Origin: Evtepia gabavorous
Lineage (GTDB): Bacteria > Bacillota > Clostridia > Oscillospirales > Oscillospiraceae
Assembly (NCBI RefSeq): GCF_003425665.1
Contig: NZ_QQRQ01000002.1
Location: 140,671 to 204,670, forward strand
Length of the DNA stretch: 64,000 bases
Direction: 5' to 3'
A model generated the notes under the pieces. It saw nothing but the letters and a program-made list of their open reading frames with translations, ran no database searches and was not told where the DNA came from. Below are positions 17,611-25,373 of the stretch, one piece after another. The position numbers were made by a program, and so were the translations under genes. Every line of letters begins with the position of its first letter. Position 1 is the stretch's first letter.

Positions 17611-18273
17611 ATGAAAAAGTTTTTGATTGCAACCCTACTGTGTATGGCGCTGACCGTGACCATGGTCCCTATGGCCTTTGCTGCGGACAGCAACTATACC
17701 GAATGCATGGCTGCGATTCAGGAGCAGCGCACCATCCAGGACCAGGCCCATCAGACGGCCGAGTCCCTGCGCAAGAAGGGGTATTCCGACAGCAGCGCCT
17801 ATGTGCAGGCGGCCAAAAGCACCTGGAACGAGGCGCAGAAGGCCATTGCGGGCTATCAGAAGCTGGCCCAGTACAGCGACGAAGATATCCGCATCCTGAC
17901 CACCACCGTCTTCCATGAGGCGGGCCACACCACGGAGCAGCTGCGGCAGTATGTGGCCCAGGTGGTGCTCAACCGGGTGGAGGACAGCCGGTTCCCCGAC
18001 ACGGTGAAGGGGGTCATCACCCAGCCCGGCCAGTATTCCACCAAGTATGCCACAGTGGAGGCGGCCAACGCCATCCAGGCCACGGACAGTAAGAATGGTA
18101 CCTACTATTATGGCATCTGTGAGGATTCTGTGAAGGCGGCCATGATGGGCCAGGTGGAGATGCCCAGCAACGTGCTCTACCAGGCCAACTTCTCCCAGGG
18201 TAAGGGCGTGTGGAAGTCCGTCTACTTCAACAGCGGATGGTATGCCAGCACCAGCTATTTCTGCTACGGCTAA
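17611..18273 (+). CDS. Secreted SleB-like cell wall hydrolase
   Basis: 220 residues. A Sec signal peptide spans about 1-24 (basic start, hydrophobic core, cleavage after AFA). Residues about 25-85 are a helical region rich in Ala and Gln; the rest is a SleB/CwlJ-type (Hydrolase_2) domain: LTTTVFHEAGH with the catalytic-type Glu at about 103, QYVAQVVLNRVEDSRFPDTVKGVITQPGQYS. Such enzymes cleave peptidoglycan, SleB being a spore-cortex lytic transglycosylase. The HEAGH string mimics a zinc-protease motif but sits where the family has its Glu, so it is not read as a protease. ATG 17611 is 6 bases after AGGAG; ATG 17608 is the alternative. Confidence 0.85.
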   Translation: MKKFLIATLLCMALTVTMVPMAFAADSNYTECMAAIQEQRTIQDQAHQTAESLRKKGYSDSSAYVQAAKSTWNEAQKAIAGYQKLAQYSDEDIRILTTTVFHEAGHTTEQLRQYVAQVVLNRVEDSRFPDTVKGVITQPGQYSTKYATVEAANAIQATDSKNGTYYYGICEDSVKAAMMGQVEMPSNVLYQANFSQGKGVWKSVYFNSGWYASTSYFCYG

Positions 18274-18304
18274 AAGTTACAAGAAATGACAAATTCATAA
18301 CGAC

Positions 18305-18346
18305 AAGATACAAGCCCCCTGGATTCCTCCAGGGGGCTTGTATCTT
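18305..18346. terminator. Bidirectional terminator, 19-bp perfect stem
   Basis: Perfect inverted repeat with 19-base arms (18305-18323 and 18328-18346) and a TTCC loop between convergent genes. The arms start with AAGATA and end with TATCTT, giving modest A/T runs on both sides. It should separate the SleB-like and VOC transcripts. Confidence 0.85.
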
Positions 18347-18361
18347 GGAACAGCGGGGGGA

Positions 18362-18724
18362 TCAGTCTGGAGGAAGAATCTCCAGGATGTGGCCGTCGGG
18401 GTCTTGGATGAAGTAGATGCCGTTGGCCAGTTCATCAAAGATCAGCCCCATGGCTTGGTGCTTGGCCTTCAGGCCCTGGAAGTCCTGGGACACGAGGGCC
18501 ACATGGGGGGTGTCATCCCCCAGGCGGTAGGGCTCGGTCCGCTGGAGCTCCCGGCAGAGCTCCAGCTGGAACGGGGTGACGCCGTCGCCCAGGAAGACCA
18601 GGTGCCAGCCCCGGTCCTCCATGGTCAGCTCCCGCTGGGGCGTGAGTCCCAGGGTCTCCCGGTAAAAGGCGACGCTGCGCGCCAAGTCCAGAACCCGGAC
18701 GCAGGCATGGCTCAGTGTGGGCAT
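18362..18724 (-). CDS. VOC-family glyoxalase I-like protein
   Basis: 120 residues, one vicinal-oxygen-chelate domain with two beta-alpha-beta-beta-beta repeats. All four metal ligands of the glyoxalase I pattern are present: His6 (SHACVRV), Glu55 (FQLEL), His74 (PHVAL) and Glu115 (ILEIL), so a metal-dependent lactoylglutathione lyase-like enzyme is likely; in an organism probably without glutathione the thiol cofactor would differ. The ATG at 18724 is chosen over an upstream ATG at 18853 because AAGGAGGG lies just ahead and the fold begins there. Divergent from the beta-CASP gene. Confidence 0.85.
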   Translation of the reverse strand: MPTLSHACVRVLDLARSVAFYRETLGLTPQRELTMEDRGWHLVFLGDGVTPFQLELCRELQRTEPYRLGDDTPHVALVSQDFQGLKAKHQAMGLIFDELANGIYFIQDPDGHILEILPPD

Positions 18725-18761
18725 GGGAAGGTCCCTCCTTGCGTAAGATAGATTCTTTTTC

Positions 18762-18790
18762 ATTGTAGCACAGGCTCGCGCCCAGGGCAA
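18762..18790 (-). promoter_or_regulatory. Promoter of the VOC lyase gene
   Basis: On the minus strand: TTGCCC (18790-18785), 17-base spacer, TACAAT (18767-18762) with an extended TGC before it. It starts transcription about 30-40 bases ahead of the ATG at 18724. Confidence 0.75.
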
Positions 18791-18803
18791 ATTTTTTGAA
18801 AAA

Positions 18804-18816
18804 GGGGAAATTCCCC
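18804..18816. promoter_or_regulatory. Perfect 13-base palindrome between divergent genes
   Basis: GGGGAAATTCCCC is a perfect odd palindrome in the 197-base divergent interval. It lies 14 bases upstream of the minus-strand -35 and 24 bases upstream of a TATGAT (18840-18845) that could be the -10 for the plus-strand gene. This fits an operator serving one or both promoters; no regulator is adjacent. Confidence 0.4.
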
Positions 18817-18921
18817 TATGCAAAAGGGGGAAAATGGGGTATGATAAGGGCAACTATGAAGGAGATTCCCCCTTCGGCGGAAGGGGAGCCATAGAATCAC
18901 GATCCAAAGGGAGGGTAACCC

Positions 18922-20529
18922 ATGAAACTGACCTTTTTCGGCGCGGCCAAAGCCGTCACCGGCAGCTGCCACTGTGTAGAGGTGCGGGGGAAGAAGATTC
19001 TCATTGACTGCGGCCTGCAGCAGGGCCGGGATGAGCGGGACAATGCCGTGTTTGATTTTTCCCCCAACTATATCGACTATGTGATTGTCACCCATGCCCA
19101 CATTGACCACTCGGGGCGGATTCCGTTGCTGATCAAAGAGGGGTTTCAAGGGCAGATTTTTACCACACGTCTCACCGGCCAGCTGCTGTCGGTGATGCTT
19201 CAGGACTCGGCCCACATTCAGGAGCAGGATGCCCAGTGGAAAAACCAAAAGGGAAAGCGGGCGGGCCGGCCCCCGGTGGAGCCCCTTTATACTGTGGCCG
19301 ATGCGGCCCAAGTGGCCGAGCATTTGGTCACCGCGGAGTATGGACAGATCATAGAACTCTTTGAAGGGGTCAAGATCCGCTTTGTGGATGCGGGACACCT
19401 GCTGGGCTCTGCCAGCGTGGAGATGTGGATGGAGGAGGGCGGCGTGGAGAAGAAGATCGTCTTCTCCGGGGACATTGGCAACGTCAACCAGCCGATCATC
19501 CGGGACCCTTCCTGGGTCCATGGAGCTGACTATGTGGTCATGGAGAGCACCTACGGCGACCGGAATCATGCACCGGTGGCGTCCTATACAGCGGAGCTGG
19601 CCAAGATCATCGACGACACGTTTTCCAAGGGGGGCAATGTGATCATTCCCTCCTTCGCTGTGGGGCGCACCCAGGAGCTGCTGTATTTCATGCGGGAGAT
19701 GAAGAAGGAGGGGCTGGTAAAGAGCAACCCGGACTTCACCGTCTGCGTGGACTCCCCCCTGGCCAACGAGGCCACGAAGATCTTCTCCGGGGACCTGCGG
19801 GGCTACCTGGACGAGGAGGCCCTGGAGGTGGTGAAGGAAGGGGAGCGCCTGTTCACCTTCCCCGGCCTCATGATGACCGAGAGCAGCGAGGAGTCCAAGC
19901 TGCTCAACCTGGATAAGAGCTCGAAGGTCATCATCTCCGCCTCCGGCATGTGCGACGCCGGGCGGATTCGTCACCACTTGAAGCACAACCTGTGGCGGGA
20001 GGAGTGTGCCATTGTCTTTGTGGGCTACCAGGGAGAGGGGACTTTGGGCCGCCACCTGCTGGAGGGGGCCAAGCAGGTCCGCCTCTTTGGGGAGGAGATT
20101 GCGGTCAACGCCTCCATCTATAATTTCCAGGGTCTTTCCTCTCATGCCGACCGGGACCACCTGCTCCAGTGGATTGACCAGGTGAAGGACCCGGCGCCCC
20201 AGCAGATTTTTGTGGTCCACGGGGATGCCCAGGTGACAGAGATTTTTGCCAACACCTTGCGGGAGAAGGGCCTGCCGGCTCACGCGCCTTTGTATGAGGA
20301 GGTCTTTGACCTGGCCAGAAACGTGATGCTGGCCGCCGGGGTGGAGATCGCCCCCAAGAAGACCAGCTTTGCCTCCACCGGCCGGCCCTCCACGGCGTAC
20401 CACGAGCTGGAGCTGGCCGCCATGGATCTGCTGTCCATCATCCGGGCCAGCAAGGGCGGCGCCAACAAGGACCTGAAGAAGATGGCAGCACAGCTCAGGG
20501 CAGTTACAGAGAAATGGAAGGACGCCTGA
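18922..20529 (+). CDS. MBL-fold beta-CASP RNA-processing protein
   Basis: 535 residues. The metallo-beta-lactamase motif THAHIDHSG (57-65) sits in the N-terminal domain; later ligands include DAGHLLGSA near 155-163 and FSGDIGN near 181. A beta-CASP insert follows (about 200-400; SFAVGRTQELLY, ISASGMCDAGRIRHHL), with the final SSHADRDHLL motif near 408 and HGDAQ near 433. This is the CPSF73/RNase J-related architecture, so it probably acts as an endo- or exoribonuclease in the cytoplasm. It is single-gene, with GGGAGG before the ATG. The last about 90 residues are a helical tail of unknown role. Confidence 0.88.
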   Translation: MKLTFFGAAKAVTGSCHCVEVRGKKILIDCGLQQGRDERDNAVFDFSPNYIDYVIVTHAHIDHSGRIPLLIKEGFQGQIFTTRLTGQLLSVMLQDSAHIQEQDAQWKNQKGKRAGRPPVEPLYTVADAAQVAEHLVTAEYGQIIELFEGVKIRFVDAGHLLGSASVEMWMEEGGVEKKIVFSGDIGNVNQPIIRDPSWVHGADYVVMESTYGDRNHAPVASYTAELAKIIDDTFSKGGNVIIPSFAVGRTQELLYFMREMKKEGLVKSNPDFTVCVDSPLANEATKIFSGDLRGYLDEEALEVVKEGERLFTFPGLMMTESSEESKLLNLDKSSKVIISASGMCDAGRIRHHLKHNLWREECAIVFVGYQGEGTLGRHLLEGAKQVRLFGEEIAVNASIYNFQGLSSHADRDHLLQWIDQVKDPAPQQIFVVHGDAQVTEIFANTLREKGLPAHAPLYEEVFDLARNVMLAAGVEIAPKKTSFASTGRPSTAYHELELAAMDLLSIIRASKGGANKDLKKMAAQLRAVTEKWKDA

Positions 20530-20547
20530 GCGGGCGCAGTGTTTGGA

Positions 20548-20584
20548 CAGACGGGCCGTTCCCTTTGGGTGGACGGTCCGTCTG
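20548..20584 (+). other. Hairpin in the asparaginase leader
   Basis: Eleven-base arms CAGACGGGCCG and CGGTCCGTCTG (20548-20558, 20574-20584) pair with one G-U around a 15-base loop. It lies between the beta-CASP gene and ansA with no T tract, so it may be a weak terminator or mRNA stabiliser. Confidence 0.4.
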
Positions 20585-20644
20585 TGTATCCCGGCGGGTT
20601 TGCCGGGCAGAGGACGGGGAGGTCCCCAAGAGAAAGGAAGAGAG

Positions 20645-21646
20645 ATGAAACAGATTCTAATGATTGGCACCGGTGGAACCATCGCTTCGGAGATGACCGA
20701 GGCGGGGCTGGTCCCCGGGATGTCAGGGGCGGAGTTTTTGCAGTATATTCCCTCCGTGGAAAAGCTTTGCCAGGTGGACTGCCTCCAGGTGTGCAACATT
20801 GACTCCACCAATATGACCCCCAGCCACTGGCTGGCCATTGCCCAGGCGGTGGAGACCCATTATGAGACCTATGACGGCTTTGTGATCTGCCATGGGACGG
20901 ATACCTTGGCCTATACTGCCGCAGCCCTGAGCTACCTCATTCAGGACAGCCCCAAGCCCATTGTCCTCACAGGCAGCCAGAAGCCCATTCACATGGACAT
21001 CACCGACTCCAAGACCAACCTGCTGGACAGTTTTACTGTGGCCTGTGACGGGCGGCTACCCGGGGTGACAGTGGTGTTCGGCGGGGCGGTGATCCTGGGA
21101 ACCCGGGCCCGGAAGACCTATTCCAAGAGCTTTGGCGCCTTCTCCAGCATCAACTACCCTGTCCTGGGGGTGGTGCAGGAGGGGCGTCTGGTGCCGTACA
21201 TCCTGCCCCCGGCCGGCCCGGCCCCCCGGTTTTTCCACGCCTTGAACCAGCGGGTTTCCCTGGTGAAGCTGATCCCCGGCCTGTCGCCGGCCTATCTGGC
21301 CTTTGCCCTGGCGGAGAGCGATGGGGTTTTGGTGGAGAGTTTCGGCGTGGGCGGCGTCCCGGCGGGGGACCAGGGGCAGTTTTATGACCTGATCCGCCAG
21401 GCGGTGGACCAGGGAAAGATCGTGGTGGTGACCACCCAGGTGCAGAACGAGGGCAGCGACCTGGCGGTGTACAATGTGGGTCACCGCCTCAAGCGGGACC
21501 TGGGGGTGCTGGAGTCCTATGACATGACCATTGAGGCCGCTGTGGCCAAGCTCATGTGGGCCCTGGCCCAGACCCGGGACAGCAGAGCGGTGGCGGCCCT
21601 CTTTTACACCCCTGTGGCACAGGACATCCTCAGCCGGCCAGAATAG
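20645..21646 (+). CDS. ansA: Type I L-asparaginase
   Basis: 333 residues, no signal peptide, so a cytoplasmic type I enzyme that deaminates L-asparagine to aspartate and ammonia. The first catalytic Thr is in GTGGTIAS (8-15) and the second in CHGTDTLAYTA (about 82-92), with the Lys in LTGSQKPI near 112. The ATG at 20645 is preferred over 20543 because AAGGAAGAG lies directly upstream and the fold starts there. A terminator follows, so it is monocistronic or cotranscribed with the upstream gene. Confidence 0.92.
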   Translation: MKQILMIGTGGTIASEMTEAGLVPGMSGAEFLQYIPSVEKLCQVDCLQVCNIDSTNMTPSHWLAIAQAVETHYETYDGFVICHGTDTLAYTAAALSYLIQDSPKPIVLTGSQKPIHMDITDSKTNLLDSFTVACDGRLPGVTVVFGGAVILGTRARKTYSKSFGAFSSINYPVLGVVQEGRLVPYILPPAGPAPRFFHALNQRVSLVKLIPGLSPAYLAFALAESDGVLVESFGVGGVPAGDQGQFYDLIRQAVDQGKIVVVTTQVQNEGSDLAVYNVGHRLKRDLGVLESYDMTIEAAVAKLMWALAQTRDSRAVAALFYTPVAQDILSRPE

Positions 21647-21650
21647 CAAC

Positions 21651-21684
21651 GTCCCCGGTCAGAAAGACCGGGGACATTTTCTTT
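21651..21684 (+). terminator. Terminator after ansA
   Basis: Perfect 10-bp stem GTCCCCGGTC / GACCGGGGAC (21651-21660, 21666-21675) with an AGAAA loop, followed by ATTTTCTTT. It also faces the convergent M23 gene. Confidence 0.9.
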
Positions 21685-21698
21685 GCCTGTGCTGGGGT

Positions 21699-22445
21699 CT
21701 ATGGCGGCGGGAGGGGGGACACCTGCTGCCCCCGGGTAAGATAGGGAGGCGGCGTGGTCTCCGCCCCATGGGGGCGGGGGTCCAGGCGGTGGTAGTTGGG
21801 GGCGGGAGCGGTCCGGAGGGAGGAAAAGGGGATGGGCAGCCCGGCAGAAGTGTAGAAATCGGGGGTGTCCTGGAGCTGGAAATGGAGATGGGGCTCTGAA
21901 CTGTTGCCCGAGTTTCCGCAGGCGGCGACAGGCTGTCCCTGGCGGACCGATTCCCCCTGCCGGACCAAGAGGCTGCCGGGTTTCAGATGGGCCAGGAGGG
22001 AATACTCCCGGGGACTGTGCTGGAGAAGCAGATAGTTGCCCCGGAGGTCTTTGGCGGCGCATACTGCCTTTCGCGGGGAACAGACCGGGCTGTCCGGGGC
22101 GCCATCCACTGCGGCGATTACGATCCCGTGGGCGGGGGAGAGGATGGGCTGTCCATAGCAGTAGAAGGAGGAGAGGCGCTCCTCCGGCCCCTGAAAGGAG
22201 TTCCCCTGGGCGTCTGCGATGAGAAAGTCGTAGGCATACCGCTGGCTGGGAAGCTCCCAGGTGTGGGAGGTAGCCTGGGTGATCCCGCCGTTGAGGACGG
22301 TCCAGCTGCCCTGGAAAGGGAGCCGGTAGGACACCGTCGTATGGAATGTCTCCGGGGCAGGAAGGGTCCCGTGATACCGGTTGGTGGCCGCGACAATGCC
22401 GTGGAGCTGACGGAAGAAGACGGCCCACCGCTGAAAGAGGGTCAC
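21699..22445 (-). CDS. M23-like (LytM) metallopeptidase without signal peptide
   Basis: 248 residues. The LytM/M23 core includes YAYDF (Asp73), LLAHLKPGS (His153) and GNSGNSSEPHLHF (His186, His188). The canonical first ligand, four residues before the Asp, is Arg69 here; His61 in TSHTWELP may substitute, as the RYAYDF form recurs in a recognised subfamily. There is no signal peptide or lipobox, so extracellular peptidoglycan cleavage is not assured. The ATG overlaps the GNAT stop (ATGA), so the two are coupled, which is an uncommon pairing. The C-terminal 45 residues are Pro-rich. Confidence 0.8.
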   Translation of the reverse strand: MTLFQRWAVFFRQLHGIVAATNRYHGTLPAPETFHTTVSYRLPFQGSWTVLNGGITQATSHTWELPSQRYAYDFLIADAQGNSFQGPEERLSSFYCYGQPILSPAHGIVIAAVDGAPDSPVCSPRKAVCAAKDLRGNYLLLQHSPREYSLLAHLKPGSLLVRQGESVRQGQPVAACGNSGNSSEPHLHFQLQDTPDFYTSAGLPIPFSSLRTAPAPNYHRLDPRPHGAETTPPPYLTRGQQVSPLPPP

Positions 22446-22960
22446 AGGGTCTTTTCCAGGCAGACCAGCTGGACCCCGGGAATGCCGTTGAAGGCGCAGG
22501 GGACGATGGAAACCTCCCGATAGCCCAAATTGCGATAGAGGGCCCGGGCGCTGGCGTTGCGCTCGTTGGTGTCCATGCGGAGGTAGCGGCAGCCGTGTTC
22601 CAGGGCATAGGACTCATAAAAGTCCACGAAGCGGGAGCCGTAGCCCCGCCCCTTGGCCTGGGGGTCCACCACCAGGGTGTGGAGTACCATGACCTGTTCC
22701 GGGGGGGCGTCCTGGGTCCAGGCGGCCTCGGCGTACTCGGGGACCTGCTCCTGGTTGATCTTGGCGGTGGCCACCAGGCGGCCGTTTTCCTCGGCCACGA
22801 ACATATCCCCCGCCTGGATGGCGTCCAGGGCGGTCTGCCGGGTGGGATAGACCCCCCGGACCCAGCCCACGGTGGCCCGTCCGGCCTCCTCTTCGGTGTG
22901 GATGTGGTCGTAAATGGCGGCAATTTGCTCCAGATCGCTTAGGGTAGCTTGTCGAAACAT
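22442..22960 (-). CDS. GNAT family N-acetyltransferase
   Basis: 172 residues, one GNAT domain. The acetyl-CoA-binding motif reads LVVDPQAKGRGYGSRFVDF (about 95-113), followed by DTNERNASARALYRNLGY typical of the motif B helix. The substrate is unknown. The ATG at 22960 is preferred to 22969 because AAAGGA is 8 bases from it but abuts the upstream ATG. First gene of a two-gene minus-strand unit with the M23-like protein and a strong promoter upstream. Confidence 0.87.
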   Translation of the reverse strand: MFRQATLSDLEQIAAIYDHIHTEEEAGRATVGWVRGVYPTRQTALDAIQAGDMFVAEENGRLVATAKINQEQVPEYAEAAWTQDAPPEQVMVLHTLVVDPQAKGRGYGSRFVDFYESYALEHGCRYLRMDTNERNASARALYRNLGYREVSIVPCAFNGIPGVQLVCLEKTL

Positions 22961-22995
22961 GGGGTCCATCCTTTCTCTCGGTTTGATTGTTGTTC

Positions 22996-23024
22996 ATTGT
23001 AGCATCCCGGAGGACCTTTTTCAA
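22996..23024 (-). promoter_or_regulatory. Promoter of the GNAT-M23 unit
   Basis: On the minus strand: TTGAAA (23024-23019), 17-base spacer, TACAAT (23001-22996) preceded by TGC. It lies about 36 bases ahead of the start codon. Confidence 0.8.
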
Positions 23025-23067
23025 TGGCGGGGTGGTTGGTTTTCAGAGGGGAAGGTGAGACTTTGAC

Positions 23068-23096
23068 TTGATGCTCCGGCGGGGATGTGCTACACT
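23068..23096 (+). promoter_or_regulatory. Promoter of the flavodoxin-fold reductase gene
   Basis: TTGATG (23068-23073), 17-base spacer, TACACT (23091-23096) with TGC before the -10. It is 34 bases upstream of the ATG and divergent from the GNAT promoter. Confidence 0.65.
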
Positions 23097-23130
23097 GAGG
23101 CAATCAATCCAGCAGGGAGGTCAGCAGAAT

Positions 23131-23826
23131 ATGCGAATTGTCGTGCTCCATGGACAGAGCCATAAGGGCTCCACCTATCATCTGGCAAAGCTCTTTTGCG
23201 ACAAACTGGGGGGAGAGGTGACGGAGTTTTTCCTCCCCCGGGATTTTGGCGCTTTCTGCGTGGGGTGCAGCCAGTGCTTTTCCAAGTCGGAACAGCTGTG
23301 CCCCCACGCTGACCAGCTCCGGCCGATTACAGAGGCGTTGGATGCTGCGGATGTCATCGTCCTGGCCAGCCCGGTCTATGTTTACCACGTCACCGGCCCG
23401 ATGAAGGCGCTGCTGGACCACTACGGTTACCGGTGGATGGTCCACCGCCCCCAGGAGGGGATGTTTTTCAAGCAGGCGGTGTGCCTGTCCACTGCGGCGG
23501 GGGCCGGAACGCGGCGCACCAACCAGGACCTGGCAGACAGCGCCTTCTTCTGGGGGATTGCCAAGATTCACCGGTATGGCAGAAATGTCCGGGCAGTCTC
23601 CTGGGAGCAGGTCAGCCAGGCGCGGAAAGACCGGATGGCGCGGGAGCTGTCTACCCTGGCCAAACGGGTGGAGCGTGGGGTGGGAAAGGTGCGGCCCGGC
23701 CTGCGGACAAAGGCGTTTTTTACCCTAATTCGGTGGATGCAGAAGCGGGGCTGGAACGAAGCAGACCAGGTATACTGGCGGGAAAAAGGCTGGACAGGGC
23801 GCGCCCGTCCCTGGAGGAAAGCCTGA
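23131..23826 (+). CDS. NADPH-dependent FMN reductase-like flavodoxin-fold protein
   Basis: 231 residues. The N-terminus has the FMN phosphate loop HGQSHKGSTYHLA (about 7-19), an FCVGCSQCF cysteine-containing segment (about 44-52) common in iron-sulfur flavoprotein relatives, and ASPVYVYHVTGPMKALLD (about 80-97), which shapes the isoalloxazine pocket. This marks an NAD(P)H:FMN/quinone oxidoreductase of the flavodoxin-like fold. ATG 23131 is chosen over 23068 because GGGAGG lies 10 bases upstream and the fold begins here. C-terminal 60 residues are basic and helical. Physiological acceptor unknown. Confidence 0.85.
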   Translation: MRIVVLHGQSHKGSTYHLAKLFCDKLGGEVTEFFLPRDFGAFCVGCSQCFSKSEQLCPHADQLRPITEALDAADVIVLASPVYVYHVTGPMKALLDHYGYRWMVHRPQEGMFFKQAVCLSTAAGAGTRRTNQDLADSAFFWGIAKIHRYGRNVRAVSWEQVSQARKDRMARELSTLAKRVERGVGKVRPGLRTKAFFTLIRWMQKRGWNEADQVYWREKGWTGRARPWRKA

Positions 23827-23866
23827 CTCTGCCGGGGGCGAGAGGGGAGGTCCTTGCGCCTAATGA

Positions 23867-23895
23867 TGGACAAATGGATGGATTCGTGTTACAAT
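23867..23895 (+). promoter_or_regulatory. Promoter of the TagA-tmk run
   Basis: TGGACA (23867-23872), 17-base spacer, TACAAT (23890-23895). It lies 63 bases before the GTG start of the glycosyltransferase gene. Confidence 0.7.
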
Positions 23896-23958
23896 AACAC
23901 GGATTATATGCAATTCTCGCCCTCTGGCGGGGAAGTATGACAATGGAGATGCGAAACG

Positions 23959-24687
23959 GTGCGAAAAGAAATTATGGGGGTGACCTTTGACGATGTCACC
24001 CTGGAAGAGGCGGTGGCCGCCGGGGAGGCACTGGCGGCAGGGCCGGGCTTTTCCTATGTGGTAACCCCCAACCCGGAAATTGTAGCGATGGCCCGTCAGA
24101 CGGAGACGTATCGGGAGATTCTCAACGGGGCCGGCTTGGTTCTGCCTGACGGGATCGGCGTGGTCCACGCGGCGAAGATTCTGGGTACCCCCCTGAAGGG
24201 GCGGGTGCCAGGGATCGACTTCGCCTCCGCCCTGGTGGAGAGACTGGCCCGGAGCGGGCTGCGCCTGTTTCTGCTGGGGGCCAAGCCCGGCGTGGCGGAG
24301 CAGGCGGGGGAAAACCTGAAAAAGCGGTACCCGGACCTTCTCCTCTGCGGCACCCATGACGGATACTTCCAGACGGACGGCCCGGTGGTGGACCAGATTC
24401 GGGCCGCCCGGGCGGACGTGGTCTTTGTCTGCCTGGGGGCGCCCAAGCAGGAGCGGTGGATGGCCCAGTACGGCCCGGAGACGGGGGCCCACCTGATGGT
24501 GGGGCTGGGCGGTGTGCTGGATGTGTATGCCGGCCATGTGAAACGGGCGCCGGAAATCTGGCAGAAGCTGGGGCTGGAGTGGTGTTACCGCCTGCTCCAT
24601 CAGCCCAGCCGGCTGGGCCGGATGGCCAAGCTCCCCCTGTTTCTGCTGGAGGCCGCCCGGGAAAAGGGAAAGCGGGGAAAGCCATGA
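23959..24687 (+). CDS. WecG/TagA/CpsF family glycosyltransferase
   Basis: 242 residues, GT26 family. Members transfer N-acetylmannosamine (or a related sugar) to undecaprenyl-diphospho-GlcNAc, the committing step of wall teichoic acid or capsule linkage synthesis. Signatures are VVTPNPEIVAMA (about 33-44), LVLPDGIGVVHAAK (about 61-74), VPGIDF, and GAPKQERWMAQ (about 159-169) near the C-terminal block. The start is GTG with GGAGA 9 bases upstream. The stop overlaps tmk (ATGA). Peripheral membrane association is expected from the basic C-terminus. Acceptor and sugar are not certain. Confidence 0.88.
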   Translation: MRKEIMGVTFDDVTLEEAVAAGEALAAGPGFSYVVTPNPEIVAMARQTETYREILNGAGLVLPDGIGVVHAAKILGTPLKGRVPGIDFASALVERLARSGLRLFLLGAKPGVAEQAGENLKKRYPDLLLCGTHDGYFQTDGPVVDQIRAARADVVFVCLGAPKQERWMAQYGPETGAHLMVGLGGVLDVYAGHVKRAPEIWQKLGLEWCYRLLHQPSRLGRMAKLPLFLLEAAREKGKRGKP

Positions 24688-25370
24688 AGCGGGGGCGCTT
24701 GATTGTCATTGAGGGCACCGATGGCTCGGGCAAGTCCACCCAGTTTGCCCGGCTGTGCCGCCGGGCAGAGCACGAGGGCATTGCCTTTCAGCGGCTGGTG
24801 TTTCCCCAGTATCAGGAGGAGTCCTCCGCCCTGCTGCGGATGTATCTCAACGGAGAGTTTGGGCGAAAGCCCGGCGATGTGAACGCCTACGCGGCCTCCA
24901 GCTTCTACGCGGTGGACCGGTATGCCTCCTGGAAGAAGGTATGGCAGGGGTACTACGAGGCAGGGGGGCTGGTGCTGGCGGACCGGTACACCACCTCCAA
25001 CGCGGTCCATCAGTCCAGCAAGGTCCCCCCGGAGGAGCGGCCGGCGTTCTTCCAGTGGCTGTTTGACTTTGAATATGGCCGGCTGGGCCTGCCGGAACCG
25101 GACCTGGTGCTCTACCTGGACATGCCCACGGAGCGGGCGGTGGACATGCTCCGCCAGCGGGAGAGGGACACCCACACACAGGGGGACATCCATGAGACCG
25201 ACAGCGCCTATCTGGCCACCTGCCGGCAGGCCGCCCTGGAGGCGGCCGAGCGATATGGCTGGACCAAGATTCCCTGCCTGGATCAGGAGGGACGGCTCCG
25301 GCGGATTGACGAGATTCACCAGGATATCTGGCAGGCGGTGCGCCCCCTGCTGGAGACAAAGGAGAGATAA
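24684..25370 (+). CDS. tmk: Thymidylate kinase
   Basis: 228 residues. P-loop kinase that phosphorylates dTMP to dTDP. P-loop GTDGSGKST (11-19), a DRY(A/T) nucleotide-binding motif (LADRYTTSN, about 98-106) and the catalytic lid with Arg-rich RQRERDTHTQ (about 152-161) are present. It is 15-20 residues longer than the E. coli type and resembles the variant common in Clostridia. It overlaps the glycosyltransferase by 4 bases and precedes the folate gene by 3 bases, matching the link between dTMP and folate metabolism. Confidence 0.9.
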   Translation: MKRGRLIVIEGTDGSGKSTQFARLCRRAEHEGIAFQRLVFPQYQEESSALLRMYLNGEFGRKPGDVNAYAASSFYAVDRYASWKKVWQGYYEAGGLVLADRYTTSNAVHQSSKVPPEERPAFFQWLFDFEYGRLGLPEPDLVLYLDMPTERAVDMLRQRERDTHTQGDIHETDSAYLATCRQAALEAAERYGWTKIPCLDQEGRLRRIDEIHQDIWQAVRPLLETKER

Positions 25371-25373
25371 ACG

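Noticed and set aside
17914..17928. HEAGH in the SleB-like protein as a zinc metalloprotease site
   Set aside because: The string lies exactly where the SleB/CwlJ family has its conserved Glu, and no further protease features follow.
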